Part shown: piece by piece, positions 1-7,417 of the stretch
How the letters are laid out: each line of letters opens with the position of its first letter
Position numbering within the stretch: the stretch's first letter is position 1
From: Burkholderiaceae bacterium
GTDB taxonomy: Bacteria > Pseudomonadota > Gammaproteobacteria > Burkholderiales > Burkholderiaceae_B
Length of the DNA stretch: 64,000 nt
Reading direction: 5' to 3'
Assembly (NCBI GenBank): GCA_021208885.1
Contig: JAJOJF010000037.1
Span: 1 to 64,000, forward strand
Position numbers and translations under genes: made by a program
Notes under the pieces: generated by a model
Databases searched by the model: none
What the model was told of the DNA's origin: nothing
The model's input: only the letters and a program-made list of their open reading frames with translations

Positions 1-46
1 GATAGATGTTGCACTGCGTTTATATTACTCGAAGATGGCAACTCGA

Positions 47-60
47 TTGATTTAAGTCAA
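47..60. promoter_or_regulatory. FNR/ANR-like box
   Basis: The sequence TTGAT-TTAA-GTCAA matches the FNR-family consensus TTGAT-N4-ATCAA except for one position in the right half. It lies just beyond the 3' end of the leftward kinase-like gene, so it would more naturally serve a gene to the left of the window. This is a motif match only. Confidence 0.35.
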
Positions 61-74
61 TTTCAAAACCAAGG

Positions 75-1643
75 TCATTGTTTTTTGATCAAGGCAGTTG
101 CGATGCGATGAATTTGACATGTCACACTGTGGCGCGACCCATTGGTGTTAAGACGGCGGGGTCGATTGGGCCAGCGAAGCGGATGGGTTTTTAATCGATC
201 GATCTGTTGCGCAAGAACCTTGATCGTGGCATCTGAGGGGTCAAGTCCTTTGATGGAGCGTTTTTTAATGCGCTGCCTCAAAACAGCCACCGGTGCTTCG
301 CACCACACTGTGGCCAAGTTGATTTGGTGTTTGCCGGCCAGTTTATTGAAGAGATCAATGTGTGGTTGCGCCAAAAACGTTGCATCGATAATGACGGTCA
401 TGCTTTGCAAGAGCAAGGCATTGGCAATGTTTGCGAGCTGGGCATAGGTTTTTTGGCTGGCTTGTCTGGAATAGAGCACTTTCGAATCATTTAGATGGCT
501 TGCAAACAGTCGCTTGCGAATCACATCGGCGCGCAACTGGATCCCCGACAGCGTACCGGCGAGTTCTTTAGCGATTGTGGACTTGCCGCTGCCGCTTAAG
601 CCACCGACTAGCACCAGACGGGCTCGATTGCCCGGCGCAATCAGGCGCTTTGCCAGACTCCAGTAGCGATCAAAGGTTTTGGTATTCGCGTGCCCATTGG
701 TAAGCGCAGCAACCTTAGCCCTGACAACTGCACGGTAAAGTGTGTAGTAGCGCAGCAACGGCAATCCGTCATAGTCGCCAGTGTGTTCACACCATTGGTT
801 CACCATGAACCAGGCAAGATCGGCCCGGTCATGGGCAATGAAATCCATGAAAGCAAACGCGATGTCATTGATTACATCGATCTGGCTTAGTTCCCGATTG
901 AATTCAAGCGCATCAAATGCGACCACCTCCTTGCCCAGTTTCACCAGGTTTCCCAAATGCAGGTCGCCATGGCAGTTACGGTAGAACCCATGCTGCAGCC
1001 GCTGCTTGATCAGGCGTTGGTGGATTTGGGCCTGGCTCTTTGCCCACGCTGCGATTGCATTGGCGTCTAGACGTTGGGAAGGAAAGATTTCAGATATTTC
1101 GTCGAGACTTTGAAGCAGCCAGTCGATCGTGGGACGATGCGATCGCAACGATTCTGGGCTTAGGCTGGGCAAGCCGTTGGTGAATGCGGCCAGGTGCTGA
1201 CCAAGTTTTTCAGCTGTGCGAATGTTGATGTCACCGCGATCGATTTGGTGACTCAATAAGCGAGTTTGCTTAAAGCGGCGCATCTTAACTGCCCAGTCGA
1301 TTGCTGGGCCCGAGCCGGAAAGTCTCGGCTTGCAAGGCGAGCCCGTGACCTTAATGACATCGAGGTAAAGGGTGGGTGCCGTGCGTTGATTAATGCGTAA
1401 TTCACGCTCGCAATCCTGGTGTCGTAAACCCAGCGTTGAGAAGTCAACAAAAGGCAGTTTCACGGGGCGTTTTAGCTTGTAGGCAAATTTGCCACACACA
1501 ATGACACTTGAGATGTGCGTGCGGTAGACGCGGGAAGGCTCTCGAGCTTGCCGACTTAGGTGGGCGCAAAGGTTCGCGATTAACTCGTCGTGCATATGTG
1601 AATCAAGCTTCATGGCGGGCTCGAAGTTGGCAGTGGCAAGCAT
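75..1643 (-). CDS. Fusion of aminoglycoside-phosphotransferase-like kinase and P-loop ATPase
   Basis: A 522-residue protein with two parts. The N-terminal two thirds resembles the APH/choline-kinase fold: a Brenner-type motif HGDLHLGNL lies near residue 225, followed by the metal-binding Asp in FDALEFN. The C-terminal third is an AAA_33-type zeta-toxin/adenylate-kinase-like domain with Walker A GLSGSGKST near residue 350. Proteins of this architecture are widespread and usually labelled bifunctional aminoglycoside phosphotransferase/ATP-binding protein; the true substrate is unknown and drug resistance should not be assumed. ATG 1643 is used here, but an in-frame ATG at 1613 is equally possible because neither has a clear ribosome binding site. 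The gene is divergent from the ABC ATPase gene to its right. Confidence 0.8.
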   Translation of the reverse strand: MLATANFEPAMKLDSHMHDELIANLCAHLSRQAREPSRVYRTHISSVIVCGKFAYKLKRPVKLPFVDFSTLGLRHQDCERELRINQRTAPTLYLDVIKVTGSPCKPRLSGSGPAIDWAVKMRRFKQTRLLSHQIDRGDINIRTAEKLGQHLAAFTNGLPSLSPESLRSHRPTIDWLLQSLDEISEIFPSQRLDANAIAAWAKSQAQIHQRLIKQRLQHGFYRNCHGDLHLGNLVKLGKEVVAFDALEFNRELSQIDVINDIAFAFMDFIAHDRADLAWFMVNQWCEHTGDYDGLPLLRYYTLYRAVVRAKVAALTNGHANTKTFDRYWSLAKRLIAPGNRARLVLVGGLSGSGKSTIAKELAGTLSGIQLRADVIRKRLFASHLNDSKVLYSRQASQKTYAQLANIANALLLQSMTVIIDATFLAQPHIDLFNKLAGKHQINLATVWCEAPVAVLRQRIKKRSIKGLDPSDATIKVLAQQIDRLKTHPLRWPNRPRRLNTNGSRHSVTCQIHRIATALIKKQ

Positions 1644-1795
1644 TATTTGGGCGCATGGCGATTGAGGCTCAAACCGAGATTAAAAGCCACCGATTTTCTC
1701 TAAAAGTAGCCGATAATGTGCGTTTGTCTCAAACCGTCTAATCATTGGTTTTGCCATTCATATCATTGTTAAGTTAAGTTTGTCATTTGCTTGTC

Positions 1796-3297
1796 ATGCC
1801 ACGTCTACGAGTCGATTCTCTCACCAAAGCCTATCCGTCAGTTCTGGCCAATGATCAGGTCAGTCTGAGCGTGGATGCGGGCGAGATTCATGCTGTGTTA
1901 GGAGAAAACGGTGCAGGTAAGTCCACGCTGATGAAAATGATCTATGGCGTGACAACACCAACGAGTGGCAACATCTATTGGGAAAACGAGCCTGTGACGA
2001 TCGCCAGCCCGGCTCAGGCTCGTGCGCTTGGCATAGGCATGGTGTTTCAGCACTTCTCTTTGTTTGAAACCCTGACGGTGGCGGAGAACACAGCGTTGTT
2101 TTTGTCGCCGGGGCAATCTCTGGATGTATTGTCCGAAAAAATTCGCGAAGTATCTGAGCATTATGGGTTGCCGATCGATCCGAGTCGATATGTTCATGAT
2201 TTGTCAGTCGGTGAGCGTCAGCGAGTGGAGATCATTCGTTGCCTGATTCAAAAGCCCAAGCTCTTGATCATGGATGAACCGACCTCGGTTTTGGCGCCTG
2301 CGGCTGTTGAACGCCTGTTTGAAACCTTGCGACAAATCCGGGCCGAAGGCTGCGCAATTGTGTATATCAGCCACAAGCTTGATGAGATTCTTGCTTTGTG
2401 TGATCGTGTGACTGTATTGCGCGATGGTCGCGTGACCGGCGAGTGTGTCACCGAGCAGCAAACACCGGCATCTCTGGCACGCATGATGATCGGTCATGAC
2501 TTTGAGCACCCGTTAAAGCCTGAGCCCTTTGTGGGTGAGCTTGCTCTTGAGGCGAGACAATTGTCGTTAAAGGCGTCAGATGCACACGGTGTTAGCTTGG
2601 CTGATGTTTCATTTGGCTTGCGCGCGGGCGAGGTGCTTGGCATTGCGGGTATCTCCGGCAATGGGCAGCGTGAATTTTGCGAATTGTTAGCCGGTGAGCG
2701 AGAGCCCGATTCGGGCGACATCCGTTGGTTTGGTCAGCCTCTAGCGGGCCAAGGCCCGATGCAGCGTCGCCTGCGTGGGCTTTGCTACGTTCCAGAAGAT
2801 CGGTTGGGTACCGGCGCACTGGCTGACATGAATCTAGCCGAAAACTCCATTCTGACTGGAGCCAATCGAGCGGGATTGGTCAGTGCCGGGTTTTTAAAGT
2901 TTGAAAAAGCCGGGCTTTCGCCGCTCGCTGTATCAAGTCGTTCGAGGTCAAGGCGCCCGGCGCACAGGCCACGGCAAGATCGCTTTCGGGGGGCAACTTG
3001 CAGAAATTCATCGTTGCCCGGGAGCTCGAGCAAGCACCTAAAGTGCTGATTTGTGCGCAACCGACGTGGGGCGTGGATGTCGGTGCGGCTGCCATGATCC
3101 GGCAATCTCTGATTGATATTGCTCGTTCGGGTTGTGCGGTGTTGATAATTTCCGAGGAGCTTGACGAATTATTTGACGTCTCGGATCGCATCGGTGTCAT
3201 GTTTAATGGCAAACTCTCACCGATTGAACCAATTGGACGAACCAACCGACAGCAAATCGGTCTATGGATGAGTGGTCTTTGGCAAAAGGCGGCTTGA
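1796..3297 (+). pseudogene. Frameshifted sugar/nucleoside-type ABC transporter ATPase (two ABC domains)
   Basis: It resembles the double-ABC ATPases of nucleoside/simple-sugar importers (RbsA/YufO type). Domain 1 has Walker A GENGAGKST near residue 36, signature LSVGERQR and Walker B LLIMDEPT. Domain 2 has the usual degenerate Walker A (GISGNGQRE), signature LSGGNLQK and QPTWGVDVGA. The reading frame switches by -1 at an A5 run (2904-2908). Reading six A there restores one continuous ORF of about 500 residues with an intact second signature motif. The break is therefore a single missing A, either a real lesion or a sequencing error. I prefer ATG 1796 over an in-frame TTG at 1787. No permease or BmpA-type binding protein follows, although these normally sit beside such ATPases. 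If the frameshift is an artefact, this is an intact but orphan ATPase. Confidence 0.82.
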
Positions 3298-3362
3298 GCA
3301 ATACTCGTTGTTTCTTTATTAACCGCACGGTGTCCGTGCAAAATCTGGTCTAATATTCGGCT

Positions 3363-3719
3363 ATGAGCGAAAAAACCAAATACTCCAATATCTATCTGCG
3401 TTTCTTGAACCTGATGCAGGCGATTCGGGAACTGCCCACGTTTCCTAACGTTGATCCGGTCGAGGAGCGTTTGTTAAACGCGCTGGCAGCGATTTGGCAT
3501 GGTGGCGGCAGGGTAACGGTGTTAGAAGCGATGGCTTTGCCTGTTGACGTGTCACCAACCACCTTGCATCGCCGGCTGAAATCGTTGCGCGCAAAGGGCT
3601 TGCTGGCGTTAGAGACGGATGCGGCAGACACTCGCGTTAAATACGTGGTACCAACCGATCGCACCAATGACTACTTCAGCACCCTGGGTCGCTGTTTGAA
3701 CGAAGCAGGCCAAGCCTAA
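3363..3719 (+). CDS. Small winged-helix (MarR-like) DNA-binding protein
   Basis: A 118-residue soluble protein. Residues about 33-95 read as a winged helix: helix-turn-helix around VSPTTLHRRLKSLRAKGLL, then a basic wing ending in VKYVVPTDR. It is probably a transcriptional regulator, but the ligand and targets are unknown. It is followed after 11 bases by the membrane-protein gene at 3731 in the same direction, so the two are probably co-transcribed. I do not recognise a named family with certainty. Confidence 0.65.
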   Translation: MSEKTKYSNIYLRFLNLMQAIRELPTFPNVDPVEERLLNALAAIWHGGGRVTVLEAMALPVDVSPTTLHRRLKSLRAKGLLALETDAADTRVKYVVPTDRTNDYFSTLGRCLNEAGQA

Positions 3720-3730
3720 GGCACCTCGGC

Positions 3731-4297
3731 ATGTCATCAGGCGCGAGCACACCGCCCTCGGTGTTGGCCCAGTTAACGCTGATATCTGGCTGCTGGGTGT
3801 TTCTTTATGTTTTGAACGATTGGTTGTTCGATCACGTCGCCATTTCCCAATATGCATCATGGGTATTCCTGCCAGCCGCCCTTCGCATGCTGGCCGTGGT
3901 GCTGTGTGGTTGGACCGGTGTTTTTGGGTTGTTTATTGGTAGTTTTATCACCGGTTACTACACCCATGATTTCACTGACCCTGGCATGGTGATTGTACTG
4001 GCGGGTCTCTCGGCACTCGCCCCAATGATTGCTTATTTGCTGTGTGCCCGGTTGTTTGGTTTGCGGGCTGATTTACAGGGTCTTAGCGCGTCACAGCTCG
4101 TTGTTTTAAGCGTGACTGTTGCACTTGTGGGTTCGTTCTTACATAACCTGCATTTTGTCTCGATAGGGGCTACTTCGGCTTTTGGGGACACGTTTATTGC
4201 CATGTTTGTGGGCGATCTGATCGGCACGTTTGTGATGCTGTACGCCGCCAAGTGGTTGATGGGGTTTGTGTTGTCCAAAAGTTCGCCTGCAACCTGA
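3731..4297 (+). CDS. MASE1-like integral membrane protein
   Basis: A 188-residue, strongly hydrophobic protein with roughly five to six predicted transmembrane helices and little else. The arrangement, with a Trp/Leu-rich first helix, a GVFGLFIGS-type helix and the late GDLIGTFVMLYAAKW segment, resembles MASE1-type sensory membrane domains without a cytoplasmic signalling output. The function is unknown. Its location 11 bases behind a winged-helix gene suggests a sensor/regulator pair, which is inference only. The gene ends before a bidirectional terminator shared with the convergent sulfide dehydrogenase operon. Confidence 0.55.
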   Translation: MSSGASTPPSVLAQLTLISGCWVFLYVLNDWLFDHVAISQYASWVFLPAALRMLAVVLCGWTGVFGLFIGSFITGYYTHDFTDPGMVIVLAGLSALAPMIAYLLCARLFGLRADLQGLSASQLVVLSVTVALVGSFLHNLHFVSIGATSAFGDTFIAMFVGDLIGTFVMLYAAKWLMGFVLSKSSPAT

Positions 4298-4460
4298 GCC
4301 TATCTGAGGGCGCTGCCTGCCTTGCAGGTTTTGTGTCGCATAGACCAACGAAGATATCCTCAGCTTTTATCTGTAATGCTTGTTGGCTAGAACACGCGAT
4401 ACGCACTCGCCTCAAACAGTCACACCAAAGACATCGACTGAACATATCGGCAAAAAACAA

Positions 4461-4485
4461 AAACGCCACTCTGTGAGTGGCGTTT
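4461..4485. terminator. Bidirectional rho-independent terminator
   Basis: A perfect 11-bp stem (AAACGCCACTC / GAGTGGCGTTT) closes on a 3-base loop TGT. A-rich sequence on the left and T-rich sequence on the right give U-tracts in both directions. It separates the membrane-protein gene from the leftward fccAB operon. Confidence 0.85.
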
Positions 4486-4518
4486 TTGTTAACGAGAATC
4501 GAGGGTTAACGAACCGGA

Positions 4519-5796
4519 TTAACCCAGCGTATCACCCCAGATGTTTTTGGCCCAGCCCCAGGCATAGATGCCTTCCATGCGGTTGGGTTCTGGTGACAGG
4601 CCACCGGCACCCTTGACTGGCAAGAAAGTGTTTTGAGCCGAGTCATATTGGTGAACACTGGCCACATGAACGACGTCGCGATCGTTGACGAAGCTGTAGC
4701 ACGTGTTGGTTACCACTGGCGATGGGTTGACTGGGAAATCGTTTAATTCCGACACAATGGCGGCGGCTGCAACTTTGGCTTGCTGGTTGGCCATGTGACC
4801 TGACTTGGGCATGCCGGGCGCAACTTGAATCGAGTCACCGACGATGTGGATATCCTTGGCTTGCGTTGATTCGAAGTTAAGGAACTTAACCTCCGCCCAG
4901 CGGTTGTTCATGTTGGCAAGACCCGTTTCAACCACCAAGGAACCCGCGCCCATGACTGGGATGACGTTGAGCACATCGGCCTTGAAGTCATCCGATAGCT
5001 CGAATTTGAGTGTTTTGGTTTTAGCATCAACGCCAACCACTTTGTGGGCCGGTCGATAGTCGACGTAGCCATCGTACATATTGGCCCAGGCTGCCTTGAA
5101 CAGCTTGCCTTTGGACGTGACATCCTCGTTGGCGTCAAACACGACAATCTTTGATTTTGGCTTGTTGTTCTTCAGGTAGTTGGCGATCTGGCAGGTGCGC
5201 TCGTAGGGTCCTGGCGGGCAGCGGTACGGTGCCAATGGAATGGTCAGAGCCACGACGCCACCATCGGGCATGTCTGCTATCTGTTTGTGCAGTGCCACCG
5301 TCTCGGGGCCAGCTTTCCAGGCCTGTAACGTCACGCCAGCGGCATTCGCTTCGGCTAAGCCTTCAACACTCGCCATGTTCATGGTGATGCCTGGTGCTAA
5401 GACGAGCTTGTCGTACGCGATGGTATTGCCGCCTTTGGTTGTGACGGTTTTCTTCTGAGGGTCGACTTTGGTCACCATGTCCTTGACCATGGTGATGCCG
5501 TGCTTGTCGGTCAGTCCTTTATAGGAAGTTGTCAGCGCACTGATTTTTTCTTCGCCGCCAACTACCAGGTTTGAAAGTGGGCAGGAGATGAAGTTGTCAT
5601 TGGGCTCAATGAGCGTGACACTAATGGAATTGTTCGATAGCAGCCGAATGTATTTTGCGGTTGTGGCGCCTCCGTAGCCTGCACCCACCACAACCACCTG
5701 GGCTTTGCTTGGGGCGCTGGCAAGCGCTAGCTTATTGATACCAACGGTGGTGCCGAATAGGGCTGCACTTTGGCCGAGGAATAAACGACGATTCAT
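4519..5796 (-). CDS. fccB: Flavocytochrome c sulfide dehydrogenase, flavoprotein subunit (FccB/SoxF)
   Basis: A periplasmic FAD protein that oxidises sulfide and passes electrons to its cytochrome c partner, encoded 21 bases upstream. The 425 residues begin with a twin-arginine signal (NRRLFLG, cleavage around residue 27), followed by the dinucleotide-fold motif VVVGAGYGG near residue 36. Cys72 in ISCPLSN is at the position of the 8-alpha-S-cysteinyl-FAD cysteine of the family. Cys193 (YRCPPGPYER) and Cys366 (TCYSFV) match the redox-active disulfide pair. The C-terminus is the family's flavin-binding tail. Length and motifs are complete. The same family is called SoxF when encoded beside sox genes, as here. 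Confidence 0.93.
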   Translation of the reverse strand: MNRRLFLGQSAALFGTTVGINKLALASAPSKAQVVVVGAGYGGATTAKYIRLLSNNSISVTLIEPNDNFISCPLSNLVVGGEEKISALTTSYKGLTDKHGITMVKDMVTKVDPQKKTVTTKGGNTIAYDKLVLAPGITMNMASVEGLAEANAAGVTLQAWKAGPETVALHKQIADMPDGGVVALTIPLAPYRCPPGPYERTCQIANYLKNNKPKSKIVVFDANEDVTSKGKLFKAAWANMYDGYVDYRPAHKVVGVDAKTKTLKFELSDDFKADVLNVIPVMGAGSLVVETGLANMNNRWAEVKFLNFESTQAKDIHIVGDSIQVAPGMPKSGHMANQQAKVAAAAIVSELNDFPVNPSPVVTNTCYSFVNDRDVVHVASVHQYDSAQNTFLPVKGAGGLSPEPNRMEGIYAWGWAKNIWGDTLG

Positions 5797-5817
5797 GATT
5801 GTCTCCTTGTGTTTCGT

Positions 5818-6150
5818 TTAGTCGTGGCCAAGTACTTTGGCGATGATGTCGATCTGCTCTTCGGTATAGCCCTTGGCGATCTGAGGCATGATCGTGCCAG
5901 TTTTTTCGCCGGACTTGTACTGACGCAGTATCTCGGCAATCTGTGTGTGAGTCAGTTCATTGATCTTGGGCATGTCATTGCCAGCAACGCTGACCCCGCC
6001 AGTTCCGTGGCAGCTGGCACAGGTAGCCGCCAAACTGAGGTGATAGATGCGTTCAGCGCTTAAATCGTTGGCTTTAGCCGCGCCACTGATGCCAAACATT
6101 AATGCACCACTGGCCAGTGCTAGCCCAATTGCTTTTCCAGCTAGTCTCAT
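5818..6150 (-). CDS. fccA: Monohaem cytochrome c subunit of sulfide dehydrogenase (FccA/SoxE-like)
   Basis: A small secreted cytochrome c of about 110 residues. A Sec signal peptide ends around AAKA, a single haem motif CASCH follows, and a Met in a GTIMPQIAKGY segment is the likely sixth ligand. It is the electron acceptor of the flavoprotein encoded directly downstream; some family members are dihaem, this one is monohaem. ATG 6150 is preferred because GGAG lies 7 bases upstream; the GTG at 6153 is closer than usual. An FNR-type box is centred about 50 bases upstream of the start. Confidence 0.9.
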   Translation of the reverse strand: MRLAGKAIGLALASGALMFGISGAAKANDLSAERIYHLSLAATCASCHGTGGVSVAGNDMPKINELTHTQIAEILRQYKSGEKTGTIMPQIAKGYTEEQIDIIAKVLGHD

Positions 6151-6196
6151 CACAAGTCTCCTTTGATTTCGCCAAAATAGGTTTTCTATATGACGG

Positions 6197-6210
6197 TTGA
6201 TTTATATCAA
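6197..6210 (-). promoter_or_regulatory. Perfect FNR/ANR-type box upstream of fccAB
   Basis: TTGAT-TTAT-ATCAA matches the FNR-family consensus TTGAT-N4-ATCAA at all ten defined positions. It lies in the 109-base gap upstream of fccA, centred about 50 bases before the start codon, a spacing compatible with an activator site. No other gene start lies downstream in that direction before fccA. Family-level knowledge suggests control by low oxygen; binding is not shown. Confidence 0.6.
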
Positions 6211-6262
6211 CATATTTTGTTTCGCGATAGTTTTTTGTTTTTAGTTCCTTATTACCGAATGT

Positions 6263-7201
6263 TTAAACGCCATGCTCTTTGAACCAGGCCAAGCACTTTT
6301 TCCAGCCGTCTTTGGCCGCTGCTTCGCGATAACTCGCGCGATAGTCAGCATGAAATGCGTGCGGTGCGTCTGGGTAAATTTCGAACCTTGAGGCTTGAGC
6401 AGCCGGGTTGTTGGTCGCAGCGGCCAAAGCAGCCTTCATTTCATCAACCGTTGACAGCGGGATGCCATCGTCCTTTTCGCCATACAGACCTAGCACTGGA
6501 GCCTTTAAATCCTTAGCCAGGTCGACAGGGTGAGCAGGGAAGTTCTCACTCTTGTCGCCTACCAAACGCCCGTACCACGCTACACCTGCTTTCATTTGCG
6601 GGATGTTGGCGCAGGCCAACCAGGTGATGCGGCCACCCCAACAAAAGCCCGTGATGCCAACGCGCTCAGGGTCTCCACCGTTTTTGGAGGCCCAAGCCAA
6701 GCTTGCCCGGATGTCATCCATGACCTGTGCATCGGGGGTTTTGCCGACGATTTCCTTCAGAATCTCTGCGATTGTGCCTAGCGAAACCGGGTCACCGGCG
6801 CGAGTGAAAAATTCAGGGGCGATGGCGAGATAGCCTTGTTTGGCAAAGCGTCTAGCGATGTCAGCAATGTGTTCATGCACACCAAAAATCTCGCTACACA
6901 CGATAACCGTGGGTAGTGGCCCTTTGGCATCTTGTGGCTTGGCATAGTAAGCGTAAAGCTCGATGCCATCCTCGCTGATGGATGCCTCACCCGTTTCAAG
7001 CCCATCAAAATCGGTGCTGATCACTTGCTGTGCCTGGATCGGACGGGCTGCCACGGCAAAGCCTCCGATTAAGCCGGCGGCGGTGGTGTTGCGCAGGAAC
7101 GCCCGGCGTGATGTGTCAGAGCGCCCGCTTAATGCCTGCCCATCGAGATGAAGATCTGAAGGGCTAGCGCCTGGTGGCGAGGTGTGTCTTTTGTCTGACA
7201 T
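6263..7201 (-). CDS. Tat-exported dienelactone hydrolase family protein
   Basis: An alpha/beta-hydrolase of the dienelactone hydrolase (DLH) family. Expected triad residues are visible: nucleophile Cys in GFCWGG, Asp in GEKDDGIP, His in PHAFHAD. Unlike the cytosolic catabolic enzymes, it begins with a long n-region and a twin-arginine motif SRRAFLRN followed by a hydrophobic stretch ending in IQA, so it should be periplasmic. ATG 7201 has a good GGAG nine bases upstream; a TTG at 7216 overlaps that site and is rejected. It precedes fccAB in the same direction but has a separate 109-base leader between them. Chlorocatechol degradation is unlikely, given the context and export. Its substrate is unknown. 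Confidence 0.85.
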   Translation of the reverse strand: MSDKRHTSPPGASPSDLHLDGQALSGRSDTSRRAFLRNTTAAGLIGGFAVAARPIQAQQVISTDFDGLETGEASISEDGIELYAYYAKPQDAKGPLPTVIVCSEIFGVHEHIADIARRFAKQGYLAIAPEFFTRAGDPVSLGTIAEILKEIVGKTPDAQVMDDIRASLAWASKNGGDPERVGITGFCWGGRITWLACANIPQMKAGVAWYGRLVGDKSENFPAHPVDLAKDLKAPVLGLYGEKDDGIPLSTVDEMKAALAAATNNPAAQASRFEIYPDAPHAFHADYRASYREAAAKDGWKKCLAWFKEHGV

Positions 7202-7417
7202 AGAGCGAATCTCCAATGGCTAAATTTTACTTTGTATTTAAAGGTTCGTTAACTGATTTTGTTTGGTTGTCTCCACGATGCACCAAGCCTGTCAAGCGCG
7301 GTATTAGGGTTTCTATTGATCTTGCTTAAATGTTAATTTTTTATTACTTTATCGAATTATCAAATAACCACATCAATTAGTCCGTATCGCAGCTAGGGTC
7401 AATCCTTGGAGAGAGTC
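7202..7417. promoter_or_regulatory. Divergent promoter region between DLH gene and soxC
   Basis: This AT-rich gap of about 215 bases must hold the leftward promoter of the hydrolase gene and the rightward promoter of the sox cluster. I see several TTGAT-like and TTATTA-like elements but none convincing enough to place a -35/-10 pair or an operator. No ArsR-type SoxR gene is present in the window. Confidence 0.4.

Noticed and set aside
75-1643. Aminoglycoside resistance gene
   Set aside because: The kinase part is of the broad APH-like fusion family found in many environmental bacteria; nothing indicates drug modification.
2904-2908. Programmed -1 frameshift in the ABC ATPase
   Set aside because: There is no full slippery heptamer or clear downstream pseudoknot, and programmed shifting is not known in this family. 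A missing A in a homopolymer is simpler.
3325-3339. Hairpin GCACGG-TGT-CCGTGC after the ABC ATPase as a terminator
   Set aside because: The stem is only six base pairs with no T-tract, and it overlaps the promoter zone of the next gene.
6263-7201. Chlorocatechol or aromatic degradation gene
   Set aside because: No aromatic ring-cleavage genes are nearby and the protein is predicted to be exported.
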